The notes: a model not told the origin generated them from the letters alone. Counted from the first letter of the stretch, positions 15,247 through 24,213 are shown. The stretch: 64,000 nucleotides of DNA from an uncultured Fibrobacter sp. (GCA_934699585.1 CAKUWY010000001.1:248001-312000); one strand, 5' to 3'. Made by a program: numbers and translations.

Positions 15247-18165
15247 ATGAAAACCATGCCAAATCCGAAAAAGCATTCCTCCTGGAGCCGTTTACTCCAC
15301 CTGTCATCCAAGAGCGTAGCGATAGGAGCCATGGCGACCCTTCTTCTTGCCGCCTGCGGTGGCGATTCCGGCTCCAACGCCAAGGAAACTCCGGTTGAAG
15401 ATATTGCACCCCGCGAAGTCGAAACGGTCTATGACATGGGCCGCTGCACGGCGGACCGCGAGGGCGACAGCCTTTACGTAATGGACGTGATGAAGGACTT
15501 CCTTTGCACGGGCGGCAACTGGCTCGATCTGAACCCCGCCGTCCCGGAATCTAACAATGCCCCCTCCTCGTCATTCTCGACCCCGATCGATAATCCGGCG
15601 TTCTCCAGCGCTTCCACCCGGCCCGACCCGGTCGCGATCCTTTACGAACTGGGTGCCTGTTCCGAGGCCCGCGAAGGGGAACTTGTCTACGTGATTTCCG
15701 AGGCGGCCTACTTCAAGTGCTCCGGCAAAAAATGGTCCGAAGCCGCCGCCCCGAGTTCCTCTAGCGTTGCCTTGAGCAGTTCTTCCGCATGTCTTTCCGG
15801 GCAAGGCGCGGAGTGCCACGGCGAAGAATCCAGCAGTTCCGTCCTCCTCACCGACGTGGAGACAGTCTATGACCTCGGCCGCTGCGACACCGCGCGCCAG
15901 GGCGAGCGCATCTTTGTCAAGGCGGATACCACCTACTACACCTGCGATTCCGCGAAATGGGTCGCGGACAAGGTGAAGGGTTTTGTGATAGAGAACCGCT
16001 CCATCATGGGTGTCGCGCAAAAGGGCCCGTTCGAATTCAATTCTTCGCTGGTGCTTCGCGAACTGAATGACACCCTGGCCCCAACAGGCCGCACCTATGA
16101 CGACGAGATTTCCAGCAACAAGGGCGACTTCGTGATTCCGAAGGTGAGCCTGGTTTACCCCTACGCGTCGCTCGAAGTGACTGGCCGCTACCGTAACGAG
16201 GTCACGGGCGAATGGTCCGGGGACTCCATCACGCTCCGAGCCCTGACCGACCTTGTGACCATCGACGGGCAGCCCGCGCTCACCCGCACCGAAGCAAACA
16301 TCAACCTGCTCACGCACCTGGAATACAACCGCGCGGCTTACCTGGTGCGCAAGGGTTACAGCGTGTTCGCCGCCAAAAAGCAGGCCGACCAGGAAATCAT
16401 GACCGCCTTCGATTTCGCGACGACCATCAAGTATTCCGAAGACCTGGTGGTATTCCGCGACGCGAACGATGCCGAACTTGCCAACGGGAACGCGACGCTT
16501 CTCGCCATATCGATACTCTTCCTCGGCGACCGCACCGACGCCCAGGTAAAACGGGCCATCGACAAATTCATTGCCGACATCACGCCCGATGGCGAGTGGA
16601 ACGACCCGCTTACCAAGGCGGATATGGCTGACTTCGCCTACGAACTGGATTATAGCACCGTTCGCGCCATGGTCAAAAGTTGGAACATCCTCGAAATTCC
16701 GAGTTACGAGACCTATCTCACCGCGTTCTGGAACAACACCTACGGACTCGGCGGCTGCACCTCTGTGCGTAACGGTGTCGTTGCGCAGAATACGAACGAA
16801 CTCAGCAAGCGTCACGGCGAATACTTCACCTGCGCAAGCGGCGCATGGCGGCCATCTACCACCTTCGAGAAGGACACTTACGGATGGGTCAGCGGAAAGT
16901 CGGGCGACTTGAAGAAGGGCAACGTGACCGACACCGTGTATGTGTATAACGACGGCTGGAAGGTTTCACCCGTGGAGACCGCCATCGGGATGTGCACTAC
17001 GGCGGGCAAGCTGGATTCTACAAACAACGTGTGGTACATCTGCCGCGATTCCAGGTGGCAGACCGCAACGGCGTTGGAGTACGACACTTACGGGCTGACT
17101 TGTACGGATGGAATTGTCGTAGCAGGAAAGGTAAATACAAGTAGTTATTACGCCTGCGACGGCGGAGTATGGAGAGCGGCAACGACCATTGAAAAAGATT
17201 TGAACGGAGTGTGTGACGCTTCAAGGGAAGGATTCGTCGGAAAGTCCGGTTCCACATACTACATCTGTAAATCGAACGCATGGACTACGGCAAGTGCATT
17301 GGAATATGATACTTATGGACAAACTTGTACAGAAGGAAAAGTTGTTGCAGGGAATGCAAGCATCAACAGTTATTATGCCTGCGATGGCGGAGTATGGCGA
17401 GCGGCAACAACCATTGAAAAAGATTTGAACGGAGTGTGTAACGCTTCAAGGGAAGGATTCGTCGGAAAGTCCGGTTCCACTTACTACATCTGCAAATCGA
17501 ACGCATGGACTACGGCAAGTGCATTGGAATATGATACTTATGGACAAACTTGTACAGAAGGAAATGTTGTTGCAGGGAATGTAAACACCAACAATTATTA
17601 CGTCTGCGATGGCGGGAAGTGGAGAACGGCAACCTATATAGATATAAATTCTGGAACAATGACAGATTCTAGAGATGGTAAAACCTACAAAACTATTAAG
17701 ATTGGTTCTCAAATTTGGATGGCGGAAAACCTGAATTATGAAATCTCAGATAGCTGGTGCTATGGAAACAAAGAAGACAATTGTGAAAAGTATGGCCGTC
17801 TTTACACATGGGCTGCCGCCATGTCTGCAGTTCCTAATGGCTGGCATTTGCCTACAAATGAAGAATGGGGTATTTTAGCCACAAATGTGGGCGGAGTGGC
17901 AAATGCTGGCACTAAGCTCAAGTCTAAAAACGGGTGGGATAGCGGCAATGGTACAGATGATTACGGCTTTGCGGCTTTTCCCGCTGGTTACCAGTTTTCG
18001 GGCTCCTTCAGCGGTTTAGGCAGCTACGCGTACTTCTGGACGGCCACTGACTTCTCGTCTTCCAGCGCCTACTGCCGTGGCTTCAGTGCGGGCGCATCGA
18101 TGGATTCGTACTACGACAATGAGTCGAACGGTTACTCTGTTCGTCTCGTCAAGGATTCCGAGTGA
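15247..18165 (+). CDS. Repeat-rich lipoprotein with C-terminal FISUMP (Fib_succ_major) domain
   Basis: This 972-aa protein has a lipobox L-A-A-C (Cys37), suggesting an outer-membrane lipoprotein. Its length is mostly a chain of about 35-40-residue cysteine-paired units of the form GxCxxxREGxxxxxxxxxYYxCxxxxW, three early (about 58-100, 133-165, 205-240) and many from about 498 on. A central domain at about 250-480 separates them. The last ~170 residues carry the FISUMP hallmarks: YKTIKIGSQIWMAENLNY, CYGN, YGRLYTWAAAMSAVPNGWHLPTNEEW, YGFAAFPAGY, YFWTATDFSSSSAYCRGFS and YSVRLVKD. FISUMP proteins are an abundant Fibrobacter surface family of unknown function. Units near 640-790 are almost identical at the DNA level. 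Confidence 0.85.
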   Translation: MKTMPNPKKHSSWSRLLHLSSKSVAIGAMATLLLAACGGDSGSNAKETPVEDIAPREVETVYDMGRCTADREGDSLYVMDVMKDFLCTGGNWLDLNPAVPESNNAPSSSFSTPIDNPAFSSASTRPDPVAILYELGACSEAREGELVYVISEAAYFKCSGKKWSEAAAPSSSSVALSSSSACLSGQGAECHGEESSSSVLLTDVETVYDLGRCDTARQGERIFVKADTTYYTCDSAKWVADKVKGFVIENRSIMGVAQKGPFEFNSSLVLRELNDTLAPTGRTYDDEISSNKGDFVIPKVSLVYPYASLEVTGRYRNEVTGEWSGDSITLRALTDLVTIDGQPALTRTEANINLLTHLEYNRAAYLVRKGYSVFAAKKQADQEIMTAFDFATTIKYSEDLVVFRDANDAELANGNATLLAISILFLGDRTDAQVKRAIDKFIADITPDGEWNDPLTKADMADFAYELDYSTVRAMVKSWNILEIPSYETYLTAFWNNTYGLGGCTSVRNGVVAQNTNELSKRHGEYFTCASGAWRPSTTFEKDTYGWVSGKSGDLKKGNVTDTVYVYNDGWKVSPVETAIGMCTTAGKLDSTNNVWYICRDSRWQTATALEYDTYGLTCTDGIVVAGKVNTSSYYACDGGVWRAATTIEKDLNGVCDASREGFVGKSGSTYYICKSNAWTTASALEYDTYGQTCTEGKVVAGNASINSYYACDGGVWRAATTIEKDLNGVCNASREGFVGKSGSTYYICKSNAWTTASALEYDTYGQTCTEGNVVAGNVNTNNYYVCDGGKWRTATYIDINSGTMTDSRDGKTYKTIKIGSQIWMAENLNYEISDSWCYGNKEDNCEKYGRLYTWAAAMSAVPNGWHLPTNEEWGILATNVGGVANAGTKLKSKNGWDSGNGTDDYGFAAFPAGYQFSGSFSGLGSYAYFWTATDFSSSSAYCRGFSAGASMDSYYDNESNGYSVRLVKDSE
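17161..17610 (+). repeat. 225-bp in-frame tandem repeat in FISUMP gene
   Basis: Two successive copies of a 225-bp (75-codon) unit are nearly identical. The word TGAACGGAGTGTGT recurs at 17201 and 17426, with long identical stretches on both sides, and a diverged part-copy lies upstream. The period is a multiple of 3, so unit gain or loss keeps the frame. Confidence 0.85.
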
Positions 18166-18268
18166 GCCTACGTCATTGGGCGTAGAGCGAATTGGGCCTA
18201 GGCCGCCCGCGGCCACGGCCCCACCCCTAACCCGCGCGAAGCACGGTCGCGGAAAAAGGAAATTTATT

Positions 18269-18727
18269 ATGGGATTGGATATCAAACATAAAACAAAGTT
18301 ACACCAATTTTACGAACTAATCAAAGAGTTGAGAAAAGTAGGCATCATCCGGTCTGACAACATATTTGGCGATATCGGTGAATTTCTTTGTAATCAGGTT
18401 TATCCTAACTTGACATTGGTTCAATCCAAAACAAATCCTAGTTACGATGCAACGGAAAATGAAAGAAAAATACAAATCAAATTCAGCGACTCCACTAAAG
18501 CCAAGAACATTCACGTAGGAGACCCAGATAAATATGATGAACTTATCGTTGTACTAGGTCCGAATAGCGTGCACCGATATAAGAAGGAGGACTGTTCACG
18601 TAAGGGAAAAATCCTTTTTTACCGATATACAAACCAAGATGTGAAAGAAAGATTTATAATCAAAAAGGGGTTTTCTCTTTCGCAAACAAAGCAGTTCAAG
18701 CCTGCTGAGCAGGAACTTGAATTATAG
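18269..18727 (+). CDS. DUF6998-like, PD-(D/E)xK nuclease-fold candidate
   Basis: This 152-aa protein carries G-E-F-L (Glu38), S-Y-D-A (Asp60) and a K-I-Q-I-K strand (Gln69-x-Lys71). This E...D...QxK order fits the PD-(D/E)xK nuclease fold and resembles DUF6998-type proteins; assignment is tentative. ATG at 18269 is chosen because AAAAAGGA lies 8-9 nt upstream and the longer frame reads through GC-rich DNA of different character. The gene is AT-rich and is followed 24 bp later by a broken uracil-DNA-glycosylase-like gene, so the two probably arrived together, possibly as a DNA repair or defence unit. Confidence 0.6.
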   Translation: MGLDIKHKTKLHQFYELIKELRKVGIIRSDNIFGDIGEFLCNQVYPNLTLVQSKTNPSYDATENERKIQIKFSDSTKAKNIHVGDPDKYDELIVVLGPNSVHRYKKEDCSRKGKILFYRYTNQDVKERFIIKKGFSLSQTKQFKPAEQELEL

Positions 18728-18751
18728 GTCAAATTTATTGAGAACGTTATT

Positions 18752-19452
18752 ATGGCAAATCATCTAGAAAAACATGAACATTATGTTCAGGGAAAACAAA
18801 ACGAAGTCAAGACTCTATTTATTCTGGAGTCTCCTGGGAAAACAGAGCTAGAAAAGGGATATCCATGTGCAGGTCCAAATGGCGAAGTTATGTCAAAAGC
18901 ACTTCTCAAAATAAGTCCCGTTTCAGACAAAGCTTTTGGTGAATTGATTGCTGGCAAAGACCCAAATGTCTTTCAATATGCAATTTTTGATACTTTCAAG
19001 TTTCCACTAAAAAAAGACGATTTGAAGCCAGGTGAAACTCTTAATGAAAGCGAATCAATTTGACAAAATCTAAAGGATGTTGAACAAGATAGTTGGCACC
19101 AATGCAAGAAAATGGGATGCCATTCTGCTAAGATAACGAATAAAATATTAGAACTTAGCCGGAGTGCCCCTAGCATATTCGACGAATATAAAAATACCTT
19201 GGGTGATTGTCTTAAATCGTTTCCAAATCTTGAAGGAATCGTTGTATGTGGATTTATCGCTCAATGTATGTTTAAGGAATATTCAGGTTTAAGTGAGTGG
19301 CCTTATAATAAATGGATTTCATGGACTCATGAAAATGACTTTTTTTGCGATTTGTAAAGCATCCTAGATCATGCTTGGATGATAAAGGAAATGTAATTGT
19401 AAAAAACGGAAAAGTTGACTGGAAGTATTCCAAGCATAGAAAGAATCGCTAA
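18752..19452 (+). pseudogene. Uracil-DNA-glycosylase-like gene broken by a stop and a frameshift
   Basis: The first 103 codons contain LFILESPGKTELEKGYPCAGPNGEVMSKALL, matching the nucleotide/glycosylase motif of small UDG-superfamily proteins. TGA at 19061-19063 interrupts it. The same frame continues with QNLKDVEQDSWHQCKKMGCHSAKITNKILEL and LEGIVVCGFIAQCMF up to 19357. A run of seven T at 19330-19336 then puts it out of frame; adding one T restores FVKHPRSCLDDKGNVIVKNGKVDWKYSKHRKNR to the TAA at 19450-19452. Two independent lesions argue for decay rather than a single sequencing error. Partner of the gene at 18269. Confidence 0.75.
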
Positions 19453-19479
19453 AAAATACATTTGGCGAAAACGAGTAAG

Positions 19480-19670
19480 ACATTTTTTCATTTTCGCGTT
19501 AGGGATGGAAGCCCGAAGGGGTCGGACTTTGACGAGTCGATTCCGGCTCAATGGCAGGAATGACGAAATCAAAGGCTGAACGGACGCACGGCGACTTTGT
19601 TGTTGTTTTTGAAATGGCCGTGCGATAACGCGACAGCCCGACCCACGAAGTGGGGAACGCCCCAAAAATT
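19480..19670. repeat. Intergenic repeat-like segment with mini-hairpins
   Basis: There is no gene between 19453 and 19748. The segment contains CCC-GAA-GGG (near 19516) and CCCAC-GAA-GTGGG (19642-19654), both 3-nt-loop hairpins like those at 10344-10479. It ends at the terminator-like copy at 19672. Composition and words differ from the AT-rich pseudogene beside it. Confidence 0.45.
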
Positions 19671-19671
19671 T

Positions 19672-19701
19672 AGACCGTAGCTCACCGCTGAGGTCTTTTT
19701 T
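19672..19701 (+). terminator. Terminator-like hairpin, near copy of the ileS terminator
   Basis: AGACC...GGTCT with an inner AGC/GCT pairing is followed by six T. TAGACCGTAGCTCA and CCGCTG?GGTCTTTT are shared with 13983-14014, so the element itself seems to have been copied. Confidence 0.6.
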
Positions 19702-19748
19702 ATAAACCTGCACGATTTTAGTCAAGTTGCGACTAAGCGAGAAAGTCC

Positions 19749-20678
19749 TTATTCCGCGAATCCCGGAGGGGGCAGGTGCATGCCGGCCATCAGGAGTTTG
19801 TTGTCGCGGGCGTATTGCATGATGCGCTTGCGGCTCTCGGCGGATTTCGGCTTGTCCATGTCGTAGTTTGAATTGATTTCGGGGTGGTCCTTCTGCAGGG
19901 CGTAACCGTGCATCAGGTCGCCGACGATAATCAGGTTCCCAAACTGGAAGGCGGTATGGCCCGGCGTATGCCCGATGGCATCCATCGCGAGCACGCCATG
20001 GGGGAGGCTGTCCCCGAAGGCGAACAGGTGCAGGCTATCCTTGTAGAGCGCCATGATGCCTTTTTGCAAGTCGTTTTTCGGGATGTCGTTCATCCAGGCG
20101 TCGTATTCCACCTTGCCCGCATAGACGGCGGCGTTCTTGAATGCCTTCGTGTCGTTGCCCGCTTCGTCCTTCGCGACAAGGCCCGCAATATGGTCCACAT
20201 GGAAATGCGTAAGGTAGATAAGCCCGATGCTGTCGGGGCTCACGCCGAGAGTGGCGAGGCGGCTCATGAGCTGCCCGCCGAATGCCCCGAGGCCAGCATC
20301 GAACAAGATGTACTTGCCGTCGACCTTCACGAGGAACGTGCTCACGCTGGAAGGGATGCCGTCAGGCAAGTTCAGACTTTCGAACAGAGAATCGCTGGCG
20401 TCGCTAAAAAGGCTGCGCGGGTTCAGCTTGTTGCCCGCGTTGTCCTGAATCCAGGTGACGCTTGCCCCGTTTGAAAGCGTAATCATCTTGGTGCCCTCGA
20501 CCTGTGCGGCGGTTTCAGTACCCGCAGTTTCTGCGGTGGCGGTTTCCTTGGCGGTCTTGGTGTCGCTGCAGGCAATAATAAAAGTCAAAAAAACAACGCT
20601 CCCAAAAATGGCGGAGAATTTCTTCCACATAGCGGGAAACTCAAGTTTTTCGCCCAAATGCCCTGTTTTGTATATCAT
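19749..20678 (-). CDS. MBL-fold metallo-hydrolase lipoprotein
   Basis: This 309-aa protein has a long N-terminal region leading to the lipobox I-I-A-C (Cys37), then a Thr/Glu/Ala-rich spacer. The hydrolase core has T-H-F-H-V-D-H at 157-163 (HxHxDH zinc site), upstream LFDAGLGAFGG and downstream GHTPGHTAF and VGDLMHG, which complete a dinuclear metallo-beta-lactamase-fold site. Family members include lactonases, hydrolases and oxidoreductases; substrate is unknown. AGGAGA 5 nt before ATG supports the start at 20678, although an internal Met at 20630 would give a shorter signal peptide. A periplasmic, membrane-anchored location is inferred. Confidence 0.85.
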   Translation of the reverse strand: MIYKTGHLGEKLEFPAMWKKFSAIFGSVVFLTFIIACSDTKTAKETATAETAGTETAAQVEGTKMITLSNGASVTWIQDNAGNKLNPRSLFSDASDSLFESLNLPDGIPSSVSTFLVKVDGKYILFDAGLGAFGGQLMSRLATLGVSPDSIGLIYLTHFHVDHIAGLVAKDEAGNDTKAFKNAAVYAGKVEYDAWMNDIPKNDLQKGIMALYKDSLHLFAFGDSLPHGVLAMDAIGHTPGHTAFQFGNLIIVGDLMHGYALQKDHPEINSNYDMDKPKSAESRKRIMQYARDNKLLMAGMHLPPPGFAE

Positions 20679-20728
20679 AAAGTCTCCTGTATAGAGACAT
20701 ATATAACAACAAAACTGATATTCCTAAG

Positions 20729-22639
20729 TTATTTTTCGGGTTTTTCCTCGATCTTCACGATGGGTTCGTCCATCATGCGTTCGGCGATAACCTCGGGAGT
20801 CTCTTCGGCAACGGCAGCGTTGGATTCTTCGGGCATCCAGGGCTTGTCCAGGCTCTTTTCCCAAGAAACGGTAGGCGCCTGCACCACCTCGTGGGACGTA
20901 TCCACCACAGGGAGGCCGAGAATTTCGCGTGCCCGGTTCAGGGCGGCGTCAATATTGCCCAAAGCATTTTCTTCGCCCAACTGTTTCAGCACCCCTGCGC
21001 GGGTCAAGGCCACCACGGGCTGGGCATGCACACCGCTCAAGAGCAGCTGGGTGCCTTCGCTATTGCAGCGGTTCAGCAGGTCCTCGATCATCTGGATACC
21101 GGCGGCGTCAATACTGGACACGCTACGCATACGCAAAATGAGAATCTTCGGCTTGTCGGAGATACGGGCCATGGTATCCTTGAACTTGTCCACAGCACCA
21201 AAAAACAGGGAACCGGCCAGTTCGTAAACGGCCACGCCCTTGGGTACCTGGCGGCTGAGTTCGTTGTGGGCCGCCTCTTCGTCGTCTTCCTTGAGGGCTT
21301 CGGTCACCGTCTCCACTTCGGCAACATCGCTCATGCGCTTGATGAAGAGAACTGCGGCCAATAGCACTCCCACTTCGATGGCCACCGTCAAATCGATAAT
21401 CACCGTGAGGAAAAACGCCACCAGCATCACAATTACGTCGCTCTTGGGGGCCTTGAACATCTTGATAAAGCTCCGGTAGCCGCACATGTTGAAAGCCACC
21501 TGGAAAAGCACGGCAGCGAGAGCAGCCATGGGAATCATCTCGGCGTACTTGCCAAGCACCAGCATAATAAGCAGGAGTACCACCGCATGCACCAGGCCCG
21601 AAACCGGGCTCACCGCACCGTTACGGATGTTGGTTGCCGTACGGGCAATGGCGCCCGTAGCGGGAATACCGCCGAATACAGGAGACAAGATGTTGGCGAT
21701 ACCCTGGCCGAAAAGTTCCGTGTTGGAGCGGTGCTTGGTAGAGGTCATACCGTCGGCCACCACGGCACTGAGCAAGGACTCGATGGCGCCCAGCATGGCG
21801 ATGGTCAAGGCCGGCTGGAACACCTTCTGCATCATTTCGAGGCTAATGTTGGGCAGATGGGGCACCGGGAATCCGCTGGGGATATGGTTTTTCATGCCGA
21901 TGGTCACCACGCCGTGACCGTTCACCGGGTCGTCCCAGCCCAGCACCTTCACAAGGACCGTGGCCACCACGATGGCCACCAGGGAACCCGGAACCTTCGT
22001 CGTAATTTTCGGCCACAAGATACATACAGCTAGAGCAACTAGCCCCACGATAACCGCATATATATTTACAGTGTCAAAGGAAGATACGTAAAGCTTGATC
22101 TTGCCAACGGCATCGGCAGGGTCCTTGGCCAAGAATCGCAAGCCAAAAAAGTTGGGCACCTGGCCGAGCGCGATGATGATGGCGATACCCGCCGTAAAGC
22201 CAACGGTCACCGGGTAGGGGATAAACTTGATGATGGCGCCAAACTTCGCCAACCCGAAAATCACCAGGAAAATACCCGCGAGCAAAGTGGCCGAAGCTAG
22301 ACCGTCGTAGCCGTACTGGCTTACGATACCGTAGACAATCACGATGAAGGCGCCGGTGGGCCCACCAATCTGGAAACGGGAGCCGCCCAAGAGGGAAATG
22401 GCAAAGCCCGCGATGATGGCGGTGTAAAGCCCCTGCTCGGGACCCACGCCCGAAGCGATGGCGAAGGCGATAGCCAAGGGGAGCGCCAAGATACCCACGA
22501 TGAGCCCGGACATCAGGTCACGGGTAAACTCCTTGCGGGTATAGCCCCGTCTTACAACACGGGCAATTTCCGGGGTAATCGTCGTCTTGACGCCAGACAG
22601 GAAACTCTTGACAGATTCCTTGGCATGGATACTAGTCAT
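20729..22639 (-). CDS. SulP-family anion transporter with STAS domain
   Basis: This 636-aa protein has a transmembrane core of about 430 residues beginning GLIVGILALPLAIAFAIASG and including GPTGAFIVIVYGI, GFTAGIAI and GIPATGAIARTATNIRNG, all typical of SulP/SLC26 permeases. It ends in a cytosolic STAS domain (about 470-560: VAVYELAGSLFFGAVDKF ... ILRMRSVSSIDAAGIQMIEDL). Such proteins move sulfate, bicarbonate or dicarboxylates; which one cannot be told here. A hydrophilic Glu/Pro-rich tail follows. GGAG 7 nt upstream selects the start at 22639. Apparently monocistronic. Confidence 0.9.
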   Translation of the reverse strand: MTSIHAKESVKSFLSGVKTTITPEIARVVRRGYTRKEFTRDLMSGLIVGILALPLAIAFAIASGVGPEQGLYTAIIAGFAISLLGGSRFQIGGPTGAFIVIVYGIVSQYGYDGLASATLLAGIFLVIFGLAKFGAIIKFIPYPVTVGFTAGIAIIIALGQVPNFFGLRFLAKDPADAVGKIKLYVSSFDTVNIYAVIVGLVALAVCILWPKITTKVPGSLVAIVVATVLVKVLGWDDPVNGHGVVTIGMKNHIPSGFPVPHLPNISLEMMQKVFQPALTIAMLGAIESLLSAVVADGMTSTKHRSNTELFGQGIANILSPVFGGIPATGAIARTATNIRNGAVSPVSGLVHAVVLLLIMLVLGKYAEMIPMAALAAVLFQVAFNMCGYRSFIKMFKAPKSDVIVMLVAFFLTVIIDLTVAIEVGVLLAAVLFIKRMSDVAEVETVTEALKEDDEEAAHNELSRQVPKGVAVYELAGSLFFGAVDKFKDTMARISDKPKILILRMRSVSSIDAAGIQMIEDLLNRCNSEGTQLLLSGVHAQPVVALTRAGVLKQLGEENALGNIDAALNRAREILGLPVVDTSHEVVQAPTVSWEKSLDKPWMPEESNAAVAEETPEVIAERMMDEPIVKIEEKPEK

Positions 22640-22726
22640 CGGGCACTCCGTTCTAAAGAACGGCGCCAAATTTAGAAAACTTTACAAGCCCCGTTAAGGG
22701 GGAAAGGGGGAATAAAGTCAGTAAGC

Positions 22727-22757
22727 AGTGGTTAGTAATCAGTAAACACTAACCACT
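22727..22757. repeat. 10-bp inverted repeat at end of small zinc-ribbon gene
   Basis: AGTGGTTAGT (22727-22736) pairs with ACTAACCACT (22748-22757) around 11 nt and is embedded in CAGTAAGCAGTGG / CAGTAAACAC words. It may terminate the minus-strand gene at 22757, but only TTTATT follows. Confidence 0.5.
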
Positions 22758-23092
22758 TACAAAAGTCCCTTCTTTGCGGAGCGCATCAGGTTCTTGACCT
22801 GCTTGTTGGTCAGCTGGGGCACGTCGGCGTCGCGTTCGCGGCGGGACTTGGGGGCGCACTCTTCGCAAAGGAGCCTGGTCACCGTACCGAAGCTGGTGGC
22901 GCCGTCCATCTTGTCGGCCTGGCGGGAGCGGTAAGGCTTCACCAGGGCTTCCTTGTGGCACTTGTCGCAGATGCCCATCTTGGGAGGAGCGGGTTCACGT
23001 TTCTCTTTTTTCTTCTTTTCTTCTTCGTCCATGGCCCAAGCTCGAGCGCTAGCGGCATTCTTTGCGGCAAAATGATCATCAAAAAGACTCAT
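22757..23092 (-). CDS. Small four-cysteine (zinc ribbon) protein
   Basis: This 111-aa protein has an N-terminal MSLFDDHFAAKNAASARAW helix, a charged EEEKKKKEKRE stretch, then C-D-K-C and C-E-E-C about 36 residues apart, which could bind one zinc. The C-terminus is basic (NKQVKNLMRSAKKGLL). No family was recognised; a nucleic-acid- or protein-binding role is a guess. AGGAG 5 nt before ATG fixes the start at 23092. It is 8 bp downstream of the SGNH-like gene and likely in one operon with it and the TusA-like gene. Confidence 0.65.
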   Translation of the reverse strand: MSLFDDHFAAKNAASARAWAMDEEEKKKKEKREPAPPKMGICDKCHKEALVKPYRSRQADKMDGATSFGTVTRLLCEECAPKSRRERDADVPQLTNKQVKNLMRSAKKGLL

Positions 23093-23100
23093 ACTAACTC

Positions 23101-23685
23101 CTATTTCAACTCTTTTAATATACAATCTTCCAGGAACATAGAAAGCAGGGTGATGCACAAAGAGGTGGGTTTAGAGGCCTCCGAAAAGAGACTACGGCCG
23201 AACTTTCCCCGTTCCTCCTGCTTTTCCAGGAACTTTCGCACGTGGGATTCCCAGTCGAAGACCCCGATGCGTTCCGGTGCCAAGTCCACAAAGCCCCGTA
23301 TGGCCTGGTTCAGCAGTTCCACCTGGTCCGCCCCTTCCGGAAGCATTTCGGTAGGAATTGTAAGCAGGTCCATTTCGGACTGGGTCTTTTTCAAAAGTTC
23401 GTCCAAAAGCATGCGGTAATTTTCGGCTACGGCTTCGGCACTTCCCCGTTCCCGTTTCAGGTCAGAGAACCCTAAGGCAAGCACGATACGACCCGCCTTC
23501 TTGCCGATAACGTCAGAAGAGGCCCGGGCAAAAAGCTGGGGAATCGACAGGGGCAAGGGAGCGTTGATGGAAAACTGCATGGGCCGGTTGGGCTCTGCGC
23601 ACAGCAGCATCTCCGAACAGCGGAAGGCGGCTTCGCCCTCGCTCCCGAGCATTTCGTCCCCGATTATCAGAATCCTGTTTTCCAC
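23101..23685 (-). CDS. SGNH/GDSL-hydrolase-like protein
   Basis: This 194-aa protein starts RILIIGDEMLGSEG, where the usual block I GDS(L) Ser is replaced by Glu, and has LALGFSDLK, where the block III GxND reads GFSD. It ends without a clear DxxH, so the fold resembles SGNH hydrolases but the catalytic set looks incomplete. The start is GTG at 23685. A TAGATT hexamer lies 6 nt before it, inside the upstream stop region, so either translational coupling or an internal leaderless promoter could drive it. It lies between the TusA-like and zinc-ribbon genes. Confidence 0.6.
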   Translation of the reverse strand: MENRILIIGDEMLGSEGEAAFRCSEMLLCAEPNRPMQFSINAPLPLSIPQLFARASSDVIGKKAGRIVLALGFSDLKRERGSAEAVAENYRMLLDELLKKTQSEMDLLTIPTEMLPEGADQVELLNQAIRGFVDLAPERIGVFDWESHVRKFLEKQEERGKFGRSLFSEASKPTSLCITLLSMFLEDCILKELK

Positions 23686-23694
23686 ACTTCTAAT

Positions 23695-24213
23695 CTACAC
23701 ATTCTCATCCGGCTTGACCACCGAGAGCACCCAATAATTTCCCGTTTTCTTCCGAGAAAGCACCTTTATGCCGTCGGCCACCAGGGAGCCCGGCACGTTT
23801 TCGATAGGGGTACCATCGTCCAGGTATATTTCCAGCAGCCGACCCGCAGGAAACCCCGCCATCACCAGGCGGGACCGGACCGAGTTTCCGGGGCAGGCCA
23901 CGCCCCGCAAGTCCAGCACCTTCGGAAACTCCATCTTCAGGCTCTCCGGAATGGGCGCCGTCTTGGACCGCTCGCAAAAGTCCACAATGGCCTCCGCATG
24001 TTCCTCCGGACTCTGCACCCACTCCCCCACGGGGATTTCGGCAGGAGCCTTCGCCAAAAACCAGGCTAGACCATCGGTGCCGGTAAGACTTGCAGAACAC
24101 TCCCTACGGACCCAGTCCGTGCAGGCATACCCCAAAAGCTGGACCAGAGACTTGCCGAAGCCCTCTTTTTTCCGGTTGTTTTCAACCCAAACTAAAAGCG
24201 GATTTTTGTTCAT
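23695..24213 (-). CDS. TusA/SirA-like sulfur-relay domain protein
   Basis: This 172-aa protein has a C-terminal ~75-residue domain, VLDLRGVACPGNSVRSRLVMAGFPAGRLLEIYLDDGTPIENVPGSLVADG. It matches the TusA fold: LDLRGxxCP near the start, then LEIxLDD and PIENVPxSL. The conserved CPxP reads C-P-G-N, keeping the Cys. TusA-family proteins carry persulfide sulfur or regulate it. The N-terminal ~95 residues (YACTDWVRRECSASLTGTDGLAWFL, with two Cys) are not recognised. The start at 24213 has AAGG 9 nt upstream. First gene of a likely operon with 23101-23685 and 22757-23092. Confidence 0.65.
   Translation of the reverse strand: MNKNPLLVWVENNRKKEGFGKSLVQLLGYACTDWVRRECSASLTGTDGLAWFLAKAPAEIPVGEWVQSPEEHAEAIVDFCERSKTAPIPESLKMEFPKVLDLRGVACPGNSVRSRLVMAGFPAGRLLEIYLDDGTPIENVPGSLVADGIKVLSRKKTGNYWVLSVVKPDENV

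Noticed and set aside
17161..17610. Possible CRISPR or satellite array
   Set aside because: The repeats are 225 bp, in frame, directly adjacent and inside a lipoprotein gene; there are no spacers.
18077..18268. 64-residue upstream extension of the DUF6998-like protein
   Set aside because: It reads through the FISUMP 3' end and GC-rich DNA in another frame; the ATG at 18269 has a good Shine-Dalgarno sequence.
19061..19063. TGA as a selenocysteine codon in the UDG-like gene
   Set aside because: No Cys or Sec is expected at that place in the family and a second frameshift follows, so decay is simpler.
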